From Ignelater luminosus (Eukaryota > Arthropoda > Insecta > Coleoptera > Elateridae), in NCBI GenBank assembly GCA_011009095.1, contig VTPC01000946.1, forward strand, positions 27,589-91,588: a stretch of DNA of 64,000 bases, read 5' to 3'. A program made the translations under genes and the position numbers. The notes below the pieces were generated by a model. The model did not search any database and was not told where the DNA came from. It was given only the letters and a program-made list of their open reading frames with translations. This document shows positions 23,878-34,290 of the stretch, one piece after another. Numbering within the stretch: position 1 is the first letter of the stretch; every line of letters begins with the position of its first letter.

Positions 23878-25558
23878 ATGCCAAAAATTTTAAAGGGAGT
23901 CATTTATAATAAGCAATACACAGCCCTACCTGCCATTGAGAATCGCATGTCGAAAAAATCTGCTGCAAGAGTATACGCAGTTTCTTGACCTACACTAATT
24001 TTCAGATTGAGTGAGAAATTTAAAAAAACCACACATAATCCTGCTCCATTATTAACAACACGTGAAGAAGAAGTTTTAACTCAATGAATACAATTTTGTC
24101 AAGAAAACAGGGTTTCCCTTGTCGCAAGCAAGATATTAAATATAGAGTGAGACAAGTTTTAGACAAAGTGCCAAGAAAGAATCCATTTGATAATAATTAA
24201 CCACGACATGGATGGTTTAAAGCTTTTTTACGCCGCCACCCATTCTTAACATTTCGGTGTCCAGAAGGTGTAACATCTGCTAGCTCGGTCGTTACAGAAA
24301 AAGAAAAGATATAAGAAGATGGTTCAGTTCAATTAAGAAATACTTTTTAGAAAATGACTATCTGGCTATTTTACAAAATCCTTACCGTGTTTTCAATAAG
24401 GACGGAATGAATTTTCAATTATGTCCAAAAGGAAAGCAAGTAATTGCAGCAAAAAGATGCCGCAATGTATATAAAATACACAGAGATTAAGCGAAACAGA
24501 ATTTAACAGTAATGTTCACCTTTAACGATAGTCCATGGCCATTTTTCCTAAGAAGAAAAGAAATTTTGCTATACTAGAAGCAATGCCAGAAGATTGGGGG
24601 TATGGTATTAGCGCTAATGGTTGGATGACAGTATTTACGAATATTAACGTACGAATTAAACGAATTATGCATTAAATTAGAAATTATTTTAATCGCACTC
24701 TATCCGAATTTGACACAGATATTACAACCGGTAGATGTGACCGCTTTTAGACCGTTAAAAGAAGGATGAAGAAAAGCAAAATGCAATTGAGGAATTAACG
24801 TAAGAAAAGTTTATTCATTGAAATCTGCTATAGAGAAACCCTTGGAAACCAGAAGTATAATAAATGGTTTCAAAGCTACAGGCTTGTTTGCTTTTAACCC
24901 AGACGCGGTAGATTATAATAAATGTTTGGGCAAAATAATACAGAATGACACAGAAAAAAATAAAACTAAACTCAAAATGACTCTGTAATTATTTACTCAC
25001 CACTTAAGAACATAGTAGGAACGTAAGTCATTGAATTATTTGAGAATGTTACTTTTCAAGAATCTACTGAATCAACATAGTCCATACATTTATCAAAAAT
25101 ATCAAAAATTTCAAAATTTAGAGACAAATACAACTTCAGCATCTCATGAAAAATATAGTTATAATGAGCAAAGTGAGATAATAATCCAAAATGATACATA
25201 TGGAGAAAACAGGATTCGGCTGATAGAAAATGTTGATGTAACTCAAGTTATAGAAAATGAAACTGGGCAAGAGATACTAGAATTCGCAAAGAGTTCTAAA
25301 ATAACTAAAGTTTTAGAAAATGGCAGCTAAAAAGAGATAGTGGAGTTGTTACAGCAAAAGTTACAAAGTAAAAAGATAACAAAGAAGATACAGTTGGCAG
25401 AAAATGTTACAACAGAAGATCTAAAGATTGGAACTCGACAAGAGAGAGGAGAATTAGAAACACAAGTTGATATTAATGAAACTGTAAATTATCAAAATAT
25501 AGAATATCAGAATCATGAAACTAATTGGTTTAATTCTTCACCTGGAAAATATTCCTAT
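23878..25558 (+). pseudogene. pogo/Tigger-like transposase fossil, 5' part
   Basis: ATG at 23878 follows a pyrimidine tract ending TTTAG that could be a splice acceptor. The protein begins MPKILKGVIYNKQ with a psq-type helix-turn-helix (KKSAARVYAV). A CENP-B-type segment follows (LLTTREEEVLTQ, then PRHGWFKAFLRRHPFLTFRC near 24,205-24,265). In the DDE domain, YRVFNKDGMNFQLCPKGKQV (24,390-24,440) aligns with the VFNADETGFQ-CPK block and retains the first aspartate. ILIALYPNLTQILQPVDVTA (24,690-24,750) matches the LYPN-T-LQP-D block and retains the last aspartate. The middle DGH block is destroyed. Many frameshifts and stops are present. The reading continues as a charged C-terminal region up to 25,558, where an hAT-type element is inserted. 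Confidence 0.8.
25551..25558. repeat. Left 8-bp target duplication of nested hAT-type element
   Basis: ATTCCTAT, paired with ATTCCTGT at 27347-27354 (one mismatch), lies directly outside the terminal repeats. Confidence 0.85.
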
Positions 25559-25689
25559 CAGGCCTGCCGCAAGCGGGTGTGCAGGGTGTGCACCGCACAC
25601 GGGCGGCACGTTTAGAGGGGCGGCAAATACAGCAATCTCCTCATGTTCATACATTCTCATTAATCAGTACACAGATACAATTTAGTGAA

Positions 25690-26645
25690 TGGTTTTATTG
25701 TTTTTCAAAATATTCGCACTTAGCATCAATACCCTTTTGCTTACGCTCGAACCAATTTTTGAAGCATTTTCTCCAATCTAAAACTGGTATACCTCAGAAA
25801 CCAGTTGCCTAAATGCCTAAACGGCTGCTTCAGGTGAAGAATAACACTCACCACGCATCTTGTTTTTGATTGTCGGAAACAGAAAGAAGTCATTTGGTGT
25901 TAGATCAGGTGAATATAGACAATGCGACATCAATTTCACTTTTTCACTCGCCACAAAGTCGACAGTTTGTGAAACTGTGTAGGCACTTGCATTGTCGTGG
26001 TGGATTGCTTTTACTGATTTTGCCGATGACTTCCGGCAAACAAATTGTGTTTCAATCAGCGTTCACAGTTCTTGAAATACGGAAGAAACAAGCGATCATT
26101 TACTTTGCAACACTGCGTGAACAAACAACTTTTGCGGGTTTCGATTAATCTCGAAACATCCAAACAGTGGATTGCTGTTTAATTTCCGGCTGGTATGAGT
26201 AGATCCAACTTTCGCCACCAGTAACAATGTCGTACACTAAGTTTGAATGATCTCGGTTGAATTTCTTTGGCATTTCTTTGCACCAATTTACTTGTTTAAA
26301 TGATCGTGTAAAATCGTTTGTATTGCTTTCACGTCAATGCCTAAGGTGACCCCTATTTAACGGTATGTCACATGCCGATCGCGCTCAATCGTTTACGCAC
26401 GGCATCAACGTTAGTGGCAACAACAGACTGGACGAACCACCTTCAGCAAATTCATCACTGAAAAAGAACGCTGAAACTCACCAAACCAATTATAAACAGT
26501 TTTATTTGATGGAGTTTCCTCACCAAAAGCCGCATTAAGCCGTTCAATGCATTTTTTGGGTGTTAATGTGCTTCGACTATCGTAAAAAATCATTACTCGA
26601 AAATGTTCACGCGAAAGTTGCAACTCTGACACCATAGAAGTACCC
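25690..26645 (-). pseudogene. DD34D mariner transposase fossil
   Basis: On minus the frame opens near 26,640 with LQLSREHFRVMIFYDSRSTL, then FGEETPSNKTVYNWFGEFQR, the first helix-turn-helix of a mariner transposase. The middle is scrambled by stops. Around 25,950-26,010 HHDNASAYTVSQ gives the second catalytic aspartate, and CLYSPDLTPNDFFLFPTIKN (25,890-25,945) holds the YSPDLxPxDF motif with the third. The C-terminal ENASKIGSS... and KNWFERKQKGIDAKCEYFEK segments near 25,695-25,760 match the usual mariner end. At least six frame breaks make it inactive. I could not find its terminal repeats, so whether it inserted into the hAT-type element or was captured by it is undecided. Confidence 0.75.
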
Positions 26646-26761
26646 GATTGCAAAAATTTCTTCAGGTAGCTACGTCAGCATTATGAAACACGTTTACTTC
26701 TTGTGACAATACTTGTTTCTTCATGTACATTTATTGCATGCATTGTCTCGCAATTATTAAG

Positions 26762-26974
26762 ACGATCGTAAATTGAGCTCAGAAACGATTTTCGTTCCGC
26801 TAAAGGCGCTGTTGTTCTAGGTTATATTTGACAACTTTAAAAGTCAGTTTGTAAGTTTGAGGTTATTAAAACTTAAATTTCAGAAAAAACTTATACACTG
26901 CTGTTTCGATTTAACGTAGAATAACAGCTCCTCTAGCGGAGAGAAAATCGCTAATGAGCTCAAATTGCGATCGT
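26762..26974. repeat. Foldback (MITE-like) imperfect inverted repeat
   Basis: Arms of about 60 bp (26762-26822 and 26914-26974) are imperfect reverse complements. Both outer ends read ACGATCG, and both share AATTTGAGCTC/AAATTGAGCTC, CGATTTTC, CCGCTA and GCTGTT-TTCTA blocks. The 90-bp centre is not palindromic. This is the shape of a small foldback transposon. No clear target duplication was found. Confidence 0.65.
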
Positions 26975-27346
26975 GTTTTATTTGGTGCCGGTACTTTGTC
27001 TTACATCAACTGGCTTTGTCAATTATCTTATAACAACGTCATCTATTGGCATCTATAGGAATTAAAATGCGAAACGTCTACAGCTTCGAACCACCTTAAC
27101 AAAAGTAGGTACAATCACAAAAAACCCACATTTGGTACAATAAATGAGTGAGAACCGGGCGTTTGACATTGACATTGATTTTTGAAAATTCTACGTCATA
27201 AACAAATGTACCTAATGATAATAAATGATTTGACTTTATAAAGTATTTCTTTACTTTGTACAAGCCCAGTCAGGGACAGAGGATGGGGGCAGGAGCGGCA
27301 TAGTCGGTTTTGCACACGGGCGTTCGGGTGACTAGCGGCGGGCCTG

Positions 27347-27354
27347 ATTCCTGT
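27347..27354. repeat. Right 8-bp target duplication of nested hAT-type element
   Basis: ATTCCTGT; it differs from the left copy ATTCCTAT at one base. Confidence 0.85.
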
Positions 27355-27875
27355 AGTGTTTGCCGATAAGATTGATAAAATTACAGACGAAGAGAATGTA
27401 GAAAAGTTGATAAAGCCTAATGACGTATTTCGTAGTACTTTTGCAAGTAACTCAATAAATGATATTTAAAGAACACCATATGTAATCACATCTCTGCACT
27501 ATAAAGCAATTATTCTTAAAAAAGAACAAGAAACAATGGAGAAAGTTAGAGAAAGAAACCAAGCAGAGACGAAAAAAATACAAACAAAGAGAATATTTGC
27601 GACAAGCAATGGTAAAGGAAAGAGGCTAATTGCGGAAGTAAATGATAACAAGTAGTGCAAAGTTTTGAAAACAGAAAGATATAGAACCAATAGAAACAGA
27701 ACCTCCAAAAAAAGTAAACATATTGTCACAAGTTGTTATTATCCCAGAGAGGGATGGTTTCAATTATGTGATAGACAAAAGCAAAAACTCTGAAGAAGGT
27801 CTTTGCTTTACATGTATCATGAATATAACAAATGCCAATCAAGGTTTTAAGTGCTGCAAATGTACAAGCTAGCAT
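27355..27875 (+). pseudogene. pogo/Tigger-like transposase fossil, 3' part
   Basis: This continues the frame broken at 25,558. It reads VVFADKIDKITDEENVEKLI, then RTPYVITSLHYKAIILKKEQ and a charged helix MEKVRERNQAETKKIQTK (27,535-27,600). This pattern follows the DDE domain in jerky/Tigger-like insect transposases. It ends with a cysteine-rich remnant around CFTCIMNITNANQGFKCCKC (27,800-27,865) that resembles a C-terminal zinc-binding finger. Several stops and frameshifts are present. Terminal inverted repeats of the pogo element were not found on either side. Confidence 0.7.
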
Positions 27876-30801
27876 CCAATATTTCTATTTTTCAAGATGT
27901 TTGATTCTTGTTTTATACAGTGCTTTCGTAAAGTAGTACATAAATTCTGTAAAAATTCAGGAACGAACATTTAGGAAAAACGCTCGGACCGGTCAATTTT
28001 TATTTTTAAATACGCATTTTTTTAAACAGAAAATATTTATACAGGGTGAGTCATATAGGAAGTATGACGTCATCTTTAGCAGTATTTTGAGAATTTTCTT
28101 GTTATTAAATTTTCTAAATCAAATTAAGAAAAATATTTGCATTATACGTATTACAAAGTAATGTTTAAGAAACACAGTGGGATGACACTAAGTCAAAACT
28201 CTTATAATATGAAGAGTATACTTATATTTTCTGTCATTGTCTTAAGGAGTGAATAACTATACTGCTTACCCTACTTGTACTACATTAAAATACTTTTCTG
28301 CTAGAACATTTTCTATCGAAATAAAATTTGAAGCACACTAGAAATAGAACAAAAAATATTATTTGTACTTAACAGACTTTTATAGGTTATCCCAAATATG
28401 TAACAATTTTCCCACTAAGAAAAACAAGTGAACTTAAACCTAAAGAATAAATAACTATAATATTAACATGAGATGCATGCATTCCACAACTAGTATTTAG
28501 TTTGATAATCATTTTTTATCGTAAGATGTATTAGATAATATCTTACATGGTAACAATATCGACTTTATGTAATTTACTAAGTACATACTTGTAGGTTGAT
28601 GAGGCTAATTAATTATTAAAAATGTATTTCTGTATTTTCGCTTTCAGTTACTTGTTGCACTTGGAAAATCCATATTTTATTAAATGAGTAAGAAAGTATT
28701 TTTAATAGTTAATGCACCAGCAAATACAATCATTAATAAAGCTCAGTTATCCCATTCCAACATTTTAATTATTAAGATCTATGAAACATACAACAAGATA
28801 ATTTAAGCTTCTTATAACTTCAAATAGATTGTTATTGTTGATGAATGAGACACCTAATAAATCTTGGATTATTATTTCAATAATATTCATATAACAAGTC
28901 ATCTGCACGATTGACCGTGATGGTCAAGCAAAAGCAACTGCCGCCTTCCTTTTTCCAGTATTAAATACTGACGCAGCAGGGATTCATCTCAACCCTTTTA
29001 CTTTTTTTCCTATCTCTTTCGTTCCGTCTCTCTCTACCTGTATATTTATACAAGGACGTTTAATGCACGTTAACGTCCGAATATTCCACGATTTCGAAAT
29101 TTGCGTTTAGCTTATTAATATAATAACATACTTTTATATATCTATGCAATTATTATCATAAGATGTAATTGTGTGCGATTAACCTGTTACCAGCGAATTG
29201 TTTTCAATTCCATTTGACATCACCCTGAAGGTTTTTTGAAAATGCATATTAATTTCAAATGTCAACATTTTTTTTCCATTTTTCCTTTAATTTTAACGAA
29301 GTGTTGAGAAATATAAAATTCGTTTTTAAAAATATACCCCATTAAACATGAAATAAATTGGAATTAATGAGGCTTTTAAAAACTCAACTGCAGATCGCTA
29401 ATGGTTAAATTACCACACATACCTGCTTATTTCAGCATTAACCCACTTCTTTGAAAACTTTTCAACGACTTTTGTTTATCGTTTTTTTTTGGGTGCTAAC
29501 GTAGGATTCTTGATTGCACCGTAATCAATCACCGTCAAAAACATGAAAACAATACCCATTACGTTTTGCTAATCTCCGAAGAAAAATATTTAGTATGCTT
29601 TTAACGAATTATGTAATAAGCTGTTAATAAATGATAAAAAGGAAAAATAGTAATTCAAAAGGGTGGTCTAAAAATTATTTAGCAATTTGTTATAATTATC
29701 TTCTAGGTGTAACAAAAAAAATTTTTCGTTTCTTTTCAAAATTCCATCATTCATCCACAAGCACCTGTTGCAGTACATATATTTCTAACCTCAAATCCTG
29801 TGCAGATTCTGAAACAATAATGAAATTTAAACAGAATTTACAAAACAAATGAAATTTGGTCATTATTTCCATGTTGGAATTTGGAACAGTTTTTGTTTCT
29901 TCATTCTTTTTATAGTTTTTTAGAAGAATATTTACAATCTACCTGGTGCATATTACATAACTTGGGTAACCATTTCTAGGTATTTTCTAATACACTTTTA
30001 ATTTGCGAATTTTTCTTAACCACTATATACATTTTTAAAATTAATGGTTTACTTCATTATAATCTGAAATAGTCCAGAAACGTTTTCTTGTTAACAATAT
30101 GGTGATTTATGGATTAAGTGCACTAAAATCTTGCATCACTTCAATATTGTATTCATAACCTTCTTCTGCTCATAATTAAAAATAAATTTGTAGTCTCTTT
30201 TAGTTTGCTTTCCTTTTATTTCTAATATTAACAGACTAGCCTGCTAATTACATAAAAGTGTAGATCAATCAATCTGTAAGTACTAGTTTCTTCACGAAAC
30301 AAACGAAATTTAGTTACAAAGAAAAAATTTCTGTAACAATTGTCGCTGTATTCCTATATTCTCATTTGTTTTAAGAACTATATTTGAATTGAGATTTACT
30401 TCTTTGACAGAACTAAGTATCTAATAGATTCTTCTCTTAAAATTCTTAATCTGAATTCATCTTGTTTTAAATTTTATAATTTTCGTTTTAATCATTTCCA
30501 CCCAGTGCTGCCCCTTTATAAACATTCAGGTAACTGGTTGTTTGTTGTTTTACATAAAACAATTAATACTTTGGCCTGCAAACAGAACTAGAATTCCATC
30601 TTAATCCATCAAGTTCCGAAATCCGGTTTTTAATTAAACGACTATCTATCTTTATGAACTTATGGTATTCCTATAATATATTATTTCAAACAGCATCTCT
30701 TATTCTTAAGTTTAAATTTGAGCCTAATTAAGACCGTTTAATTATAAAGTTTATATTTCCGTCAATCCTCTATAGCTTGCAGATTCTCAAAGAGTTTCAA
30801 C
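27876..30801. other. AT-rich intergenic DNA, no gene recognised
   Basis: About 2.9 kb without a recognised coding remnant. A phrase ATACAGGGTGAGTCATATAG near 28,037 resembles the ends of some insect repeats, but no partner was found. The section 28,900-29,130 is locally less AT-rich, with no ORF. Confidence 0.4.
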
Positions 30802-30803
30802 TA

Positions 30804-30836
30804 ACACATGGGCTGAAAAGTCCCAGGCCTAACAAA
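30804..30836 (+). repeat. Left terminal inverted repeat, irritans mariner
   Basis: A 33-bp repeat starting ACACATGGGCTG, identical to the reverse complement of 32066-32098. Confidence 0.95.
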
Positions 30837-30869
30837 GAAAACACGGTTTTTTTTTGTTCAAAATTAGCT

Positions 30870-31919
30870 TTATTCATCAACGTAATTTCCATCAAGAACA
30901 ACGCAATCATTCCAGCGCCGCTCTAACATTTCAATACCACTTTTGTAGAACGATTTATCTTTTGCCTCAAAATAGGACTCAGTTTCAGCGATAACCTCTT
31001 CATTCGAGCGAAATTTCTTACCGGCAAGCATTTTTTTTAGGTCTGCGAACAGCCAGTAGTCGCTGGGAGCCAAATCTGGCGAATACGGTGGATGTGGGAG
31101 CAATTCGAAGTTCAATTCATGTAGTTTTGCCATTGTTTTGATTGACTTGTGACACGGTGCGTTGTCTTGATGAAACAAAATTTTTTTCTTTGCCATATGC
31201 GGTCGTTTCTTTGCAATTTTGGCCTTCAAACGCTCCAATAACGCTATATAATATTCACTGTTGATGGTATTTCCCTTCTCAAGATAGTCGATGAATATTA
31301 CACCACGCACATCCCAAAATACCGAGGCCATAACCTTTCCAGCCGATTGTTGTGCTTTCGGTCGCTTTGGACGAGGTTCACCAGTTGCTGTCCACTCAGA
31401 TGACGATCGTTTTGATTCCGGAGCGAAGTGATGGATCCATGTTTCATCCATTGTCACATATCGACGCAAAAATTCCGGTTTGTTACGTTTAAACATGGCC
31501 AAACACTGCTCAGAAACATCAACACGTTCTTGTTTTTGGTGAACAGTGAGCAAACGCGGCACCCACTTTGAGCAGAGCTTTCTCATAGTCAAATGCTCAT
31601 GCAATATAAAGCCAACACGTTCTTTTGATATCTTTACAATGTCAGCTAACTCACGCAACTTCACTTTTCGATCATTCAAAACGATTTTGTGGATTTTTTT
31701 GATGTTTTCTGGTGTTACCGCCTCATTTGGACGTCCACTGCGTTCTGCATCATCGGTGTCTCTACGACCACGTCTGAAGTCAGCAAACCAACGTTTTATT
31801 GTTGTTTCTGATGGAGCGGAGTCCCCATAACACTTTTTAAGCCACTGCTTCGCTTGAACGGTATTTTTTCCCATCAAGAAGCAGTGTAAAACTAAAACAC
31901 GAAATTGTTTGTGATCCAT
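30870..31919 (-). CDS. Irritans-subfamily mariner transposase (DD34D)
   Basis: A 349-residue transposase, the usual mariner length, starting at ATG 31919 (MDHKQFRVLVLHCFLMGKN). The open frame extends 16 codons upstream to 31967, but family length and the MxxKxFRVL start favour 31919. The N-terminal half has two helix-turn-helix units joined by an AT-hook-like GRP (GDSAPSETTIKRWFADF, then ERSGRP, then ELADIVKISKERVG). The signature WVPRLL is present. Catalytic aspartates are in VTMDETWIHH, FHQDNAPCHK and YSPDLAPSDYW, with 34 residues between the last two. It would excise and reinsert the element at TA sites in the nucleus. All hallmarks are present and no lesion is visible. Subfamily rests on close overall resemblance to horn-fly-type mariners. 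Confidence 0.95.
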   Translation of the reverse strand: MDHKQFRVLVLHCFLMGKNTVQAKQWLKKCYGDSAPSETTIKRWFADFRRGRRDTDDAERSGRPNEAVTPENIKKIHKIVLNDRKVKLRELADIVKISKERVGFILHEHLTMRKLCSKWVPRLLTVHQKQERVDVSEQCLAMFKRNKPEFLRRYVTMDETWIHHFAPESKRSSSEWTATGEPRPKRPKAQQSAGKVMASVFWDVRGVIFIDYLEKGNTINSEYYIALLERLKAKIAKKRPHMAKKKILFHQDNAPCHKSIKTMAKLHELNFELLPHPPYSPDLAPSDYWLFADLKKMLAGKKFRSNEEVIAETESYFEAKDKSFYKSGIEMLERRWNDCVVLDGNYVDE

Positions 31920-32065
31920 TGTTTTGAAAATAACAAAAGTAGCGTCACTCTTAGCACAATAACTCACAAAATAATGAATAGAATATCATGAAATTTTAAC
32001 AGCTGTCTTTTGAAGGTTAGTACTAACCGAAAAAGCGGTGAATGCAATAGAACTAGCGCCAACTA

Positions 32066-32098
32066 TTTGTTAGGCCTGGGACTTTTCAGCCCATGTGT
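32066..32098 (-). repeat. Right terminal inverted repeat, irritans mariner
   Basis: A 33-bp repeat, perfect reverse complement of 30804-30836, followed by TA. Confidence 0.95.
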
Positions 32099-32704
32099 TA
32101 TTTCACATCTTGATTTCGTGTTTACTAACTGCTAATTTACAGTTGCATACATACAGAAACTATTTCGTCCAAATAAAATTCGTTCCTGGTTCATATTTTA
32201 TAATTCCTTAAGATTCCTAATTCCAACACTAAAACGTAACTACGCCTTACTGCTTCTGGTAAGATCTTGATTTGGCGAATCCATTAGATAATGTACATAG
32301 AATGTGTGTTTTAGTGCAACTATTTTTATTTTAAGTATAACTTTTAATATTATTATTCTTTTATGGCTGCTGCCTTCCAGGTGTCCATTTTTAATGCTCA
32401 AAACTATTATTTGTAAACAAAGTCACAGGGTATTGAACTGCCTTTCAATTGATTACCACTACTGAGAAAGCAATGCTTGCAAGGAAACCTTTATCACTAT
32501 ATGTTGCAATGATCGTTATACAAGATGTCACGTGACATACATTCCATATGTCACCGATGTATAGTTTAGGTGCCAATTTTGGCTACTCTCAATATTGAAG
32601 AAGTTACGAACATTCTTAATTGTAACTGAAACAACCTTATTTATCAAAATTTCTGATTCCACTAACCAACTACTGTAATATTTTTTAAAATGATTTCCGT
32701 CCTT

Positions 32705-32847
32705 GGTCGAGTCTTGTATCAAAAAGGTTACGTCGACAAGGTTTAGTCAATTTAAACCACCGTGCGTGGTAAACGCGCATGTGGCTCGATGTTTAATTTA
32801 AATCGACAAAATCTTGTCGACGTAGACTTTTGACACGAGACTCGGCC
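32705..32847. repeat. Near-palindromic MITE-like repeat, 143 bp
   Basis: The left arm from 32705 (GGTCGAGTCTTGTATCAAAA...) and the reverse complement of the right arm ending at 32847 (GGCCGAGTCTCGTGTCAAAA...) match for about 50 bp with scattered substitutions. Both contain TACGTCGACAAG. The short centre, CCGTGCGTGGTAAACGCGCA, is CpG-rich. The unit could fold into one long hairpin. No obvious target duplication was seen. Confidence 0.7.
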
Positions 32848-32949
32848 ATTTCAAATTATTATTATAGTAGGTTAGTGCAATTAAAATTAAAATTAAAACG
32901 TTTATTTCTAACGAGACCTGAAGTCAAGCAAACAAGTAGATGAAAGAAT

Positions 32950-34290
32950 TTGGTAGCTGAGTTAGTCCTAATCATTTTCTATAGTAAGCATGTTTTCGTA
33001 TCTTCTCAAATTACGAAAATGTTTGCTTACTTCATTTTCTGCTAAGACTCTTCCAATAAGATTTGGTGAATTACCTCCCCCCTGTAAAATTTGCTGACAC
33101 CTTCAATTAGGAATAAAAATAAACATCTTAGAAAAAGATGAAATAGTGAAGTTACTACCAACTCTAATCCCTAATGAATCTCTTATTGGATCTTCTCAAC
33201 ATCTTATCAGCTTATTTTGAGATGTTTCCGCTTGCTGTTTTTCTTAGCTCTACAACTGTATGCTCTTCTATTACAACTGGTTCGTTTTCTGTCGCAATAT
33301 CTCTTATATCGACTGATTCTTCTAAATTACCACTTTGGCTCTGAGTTTCAACGTCGTTTTGAACAGTTTATAGGCGACTGTTCGTATGAATCTCCATAAT
33401 ATAATATAATGTATAATAATCAATATCATGCTGATTATTTTCTAAAACTAGGCTTTCGTAATGCGCTTTAGTCGCTAATGTCAACTACTATCTCCGATTG
33501 TAGTATGATGAAAGACTCAAGCTTGGTATTTTGTTAAGGAAAACCGTTGCTGTGGAAGATCCGTTCTTATTATCGTTTGGTTCCAATAGTTTTCTCCCCC
33601 TCTTCAAAAATTACATTAAAAATTGATTCCAAAGATTCTTGAGATATTTTGGATCTTAACTACTTTCTGGTAACTGTCCAAACACGTTATTGCTTTGTGA
33701 TCAGTCGTATTATTGACCATTGATCATCAATTTTAGTGATCATGAAGACGTGTTATTATGATGCATCCAAGCAATTAACGAGTTTTTCACATTAGCTACC
33801 TCTTTTAACGTATATGTAGTTGATGATGTCTAGGTTTTCCATTAATTAAATAGAACTAAGTCTAGTCAAAGATCTTTTAATCGCTGCCATTGTCAGACTG
33901 CAAAATCTAAGGTGCATAAAAATTAGCAAAAATGTTAAACAACTTTACTTGACTTCTTAGATGTTGGCGGTCGCAGTAAACTAAACTTTGATAAATGTTC
34001 TTTATAATTCATAATAGATTTGTAGGGTCTATCAGCTAAGCTTTGAAAACTAACTAGGTCAACTTGAGCTCTTTGATTCAATTAAACGCTTGACCAAAAA
34101 ACAATGTGTTTTACTCTTTTTTGCACAGCGCTCACTTCGCTGAATATAAACTCTTTAACCATAATCATGGAAATATCTGCATAGTGTCCTGCAACCTTTT
34201 TGTTTTAATGTTTTTCTCCTCCTTTACCTCCACAAGCTGTATGTAAATTTTGAATAACATAACATCGTCATGTATGATTTCTTGTTGCCA
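32950..34290 (-). pseudogene. Integrase (rve) gene fossil, KRBA2/Ginger/Gypsy-like
   Basis: Translating minus with frame changes gives a retroviral-type integrase. The zinc-binding N-terminus is partly visible (IQNLHTACGGKGGEKTLKQK near 34,180-34,250). AQVDLVSFQSLADRPYKSIM (34,010-34,070) holds the first catalytic aspartate (codon 34058-34060), followed by NYKEHLSKFSLLRPPTSKKS. ILQSDNGSD holds the second (codon 33892-33894). LKEVANVKNSLIAWMHHNN near 33,760-33,810 aligns with the SVERAN...AWM block that carries the catalytic glutamate. A long C-terminal part includes TASGNISK-ADKMLRRSNKRF (about 33,185-33,245) and GGGNSPNLIGRVLAENEV (33,030-33,085). These match the RDPRNIIG region of proteins annotated KRAB-A-domain-containing 2-like. 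More than five frame breaks. Whether the source was a Gypsy retroelement or a Ginger-type DNA transposon is undecided. Confidence 0.72.

Larger units (their letters stand above)
25559..27346. mobile_element. Nested hAT-type element inside pogo fossil
   Basis: A 1,788-bp insertion with 12-bp terminal inverted repeats: CAGGCCTGCCGC at the left and, on the other strand, CAGGCCCGCCGC at the right (one mismatch). It is flanked by an 8-bp duplication with one mismatch. Both subterminal regions are GC-rich, and each contains GCACACGGGCG in the same orientation (about 25,595 and 27,312). No hAT transposase is visible inside, so it is a non-autonomous derivative. Instead it holds a decayed mariner transposase and a foldback repeat. 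Removing it restores continuity of the pogo-like C-terminal reading on either side. Confidence 0.82.
30802..32100 (-). mobile_element. Irritans-type mariner, apparently intact
   Basis: The element proper is 30804-32098 (1,295 bp), flanked by TA duplications at 30802-30803 and 32099-32100. The terminal inverted repeats are perfect over 33 bp, starting ACACATGGGCTGAAAAGTCC. They resemble irritans-subfamily mariner ends (GGCTGAtAAGTCCC core). One uninterrupted transposase gene lies between them on minus. Perfect ends, intact TA sites and an open gene with all catalytic residues make it the best candidate for a recently active transposon here. Confidence 0.95.

Noticed and set aside
28918..28936. 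Inverted TTGACC/GGTCAA half-sites as a hormone-receptor element
   Set aside because: Spacing does not fit the usual one-base ecdysone-type arrangement, and a six-base match is expected by chance.
31546..31830. 94-codon + strand ORF within the irritans mariner
   Set aside because: It is the antisense shadow of the transposase gene; the same applies to the opposite-strand ORFs inside 20683-21768 and 49059-50108.
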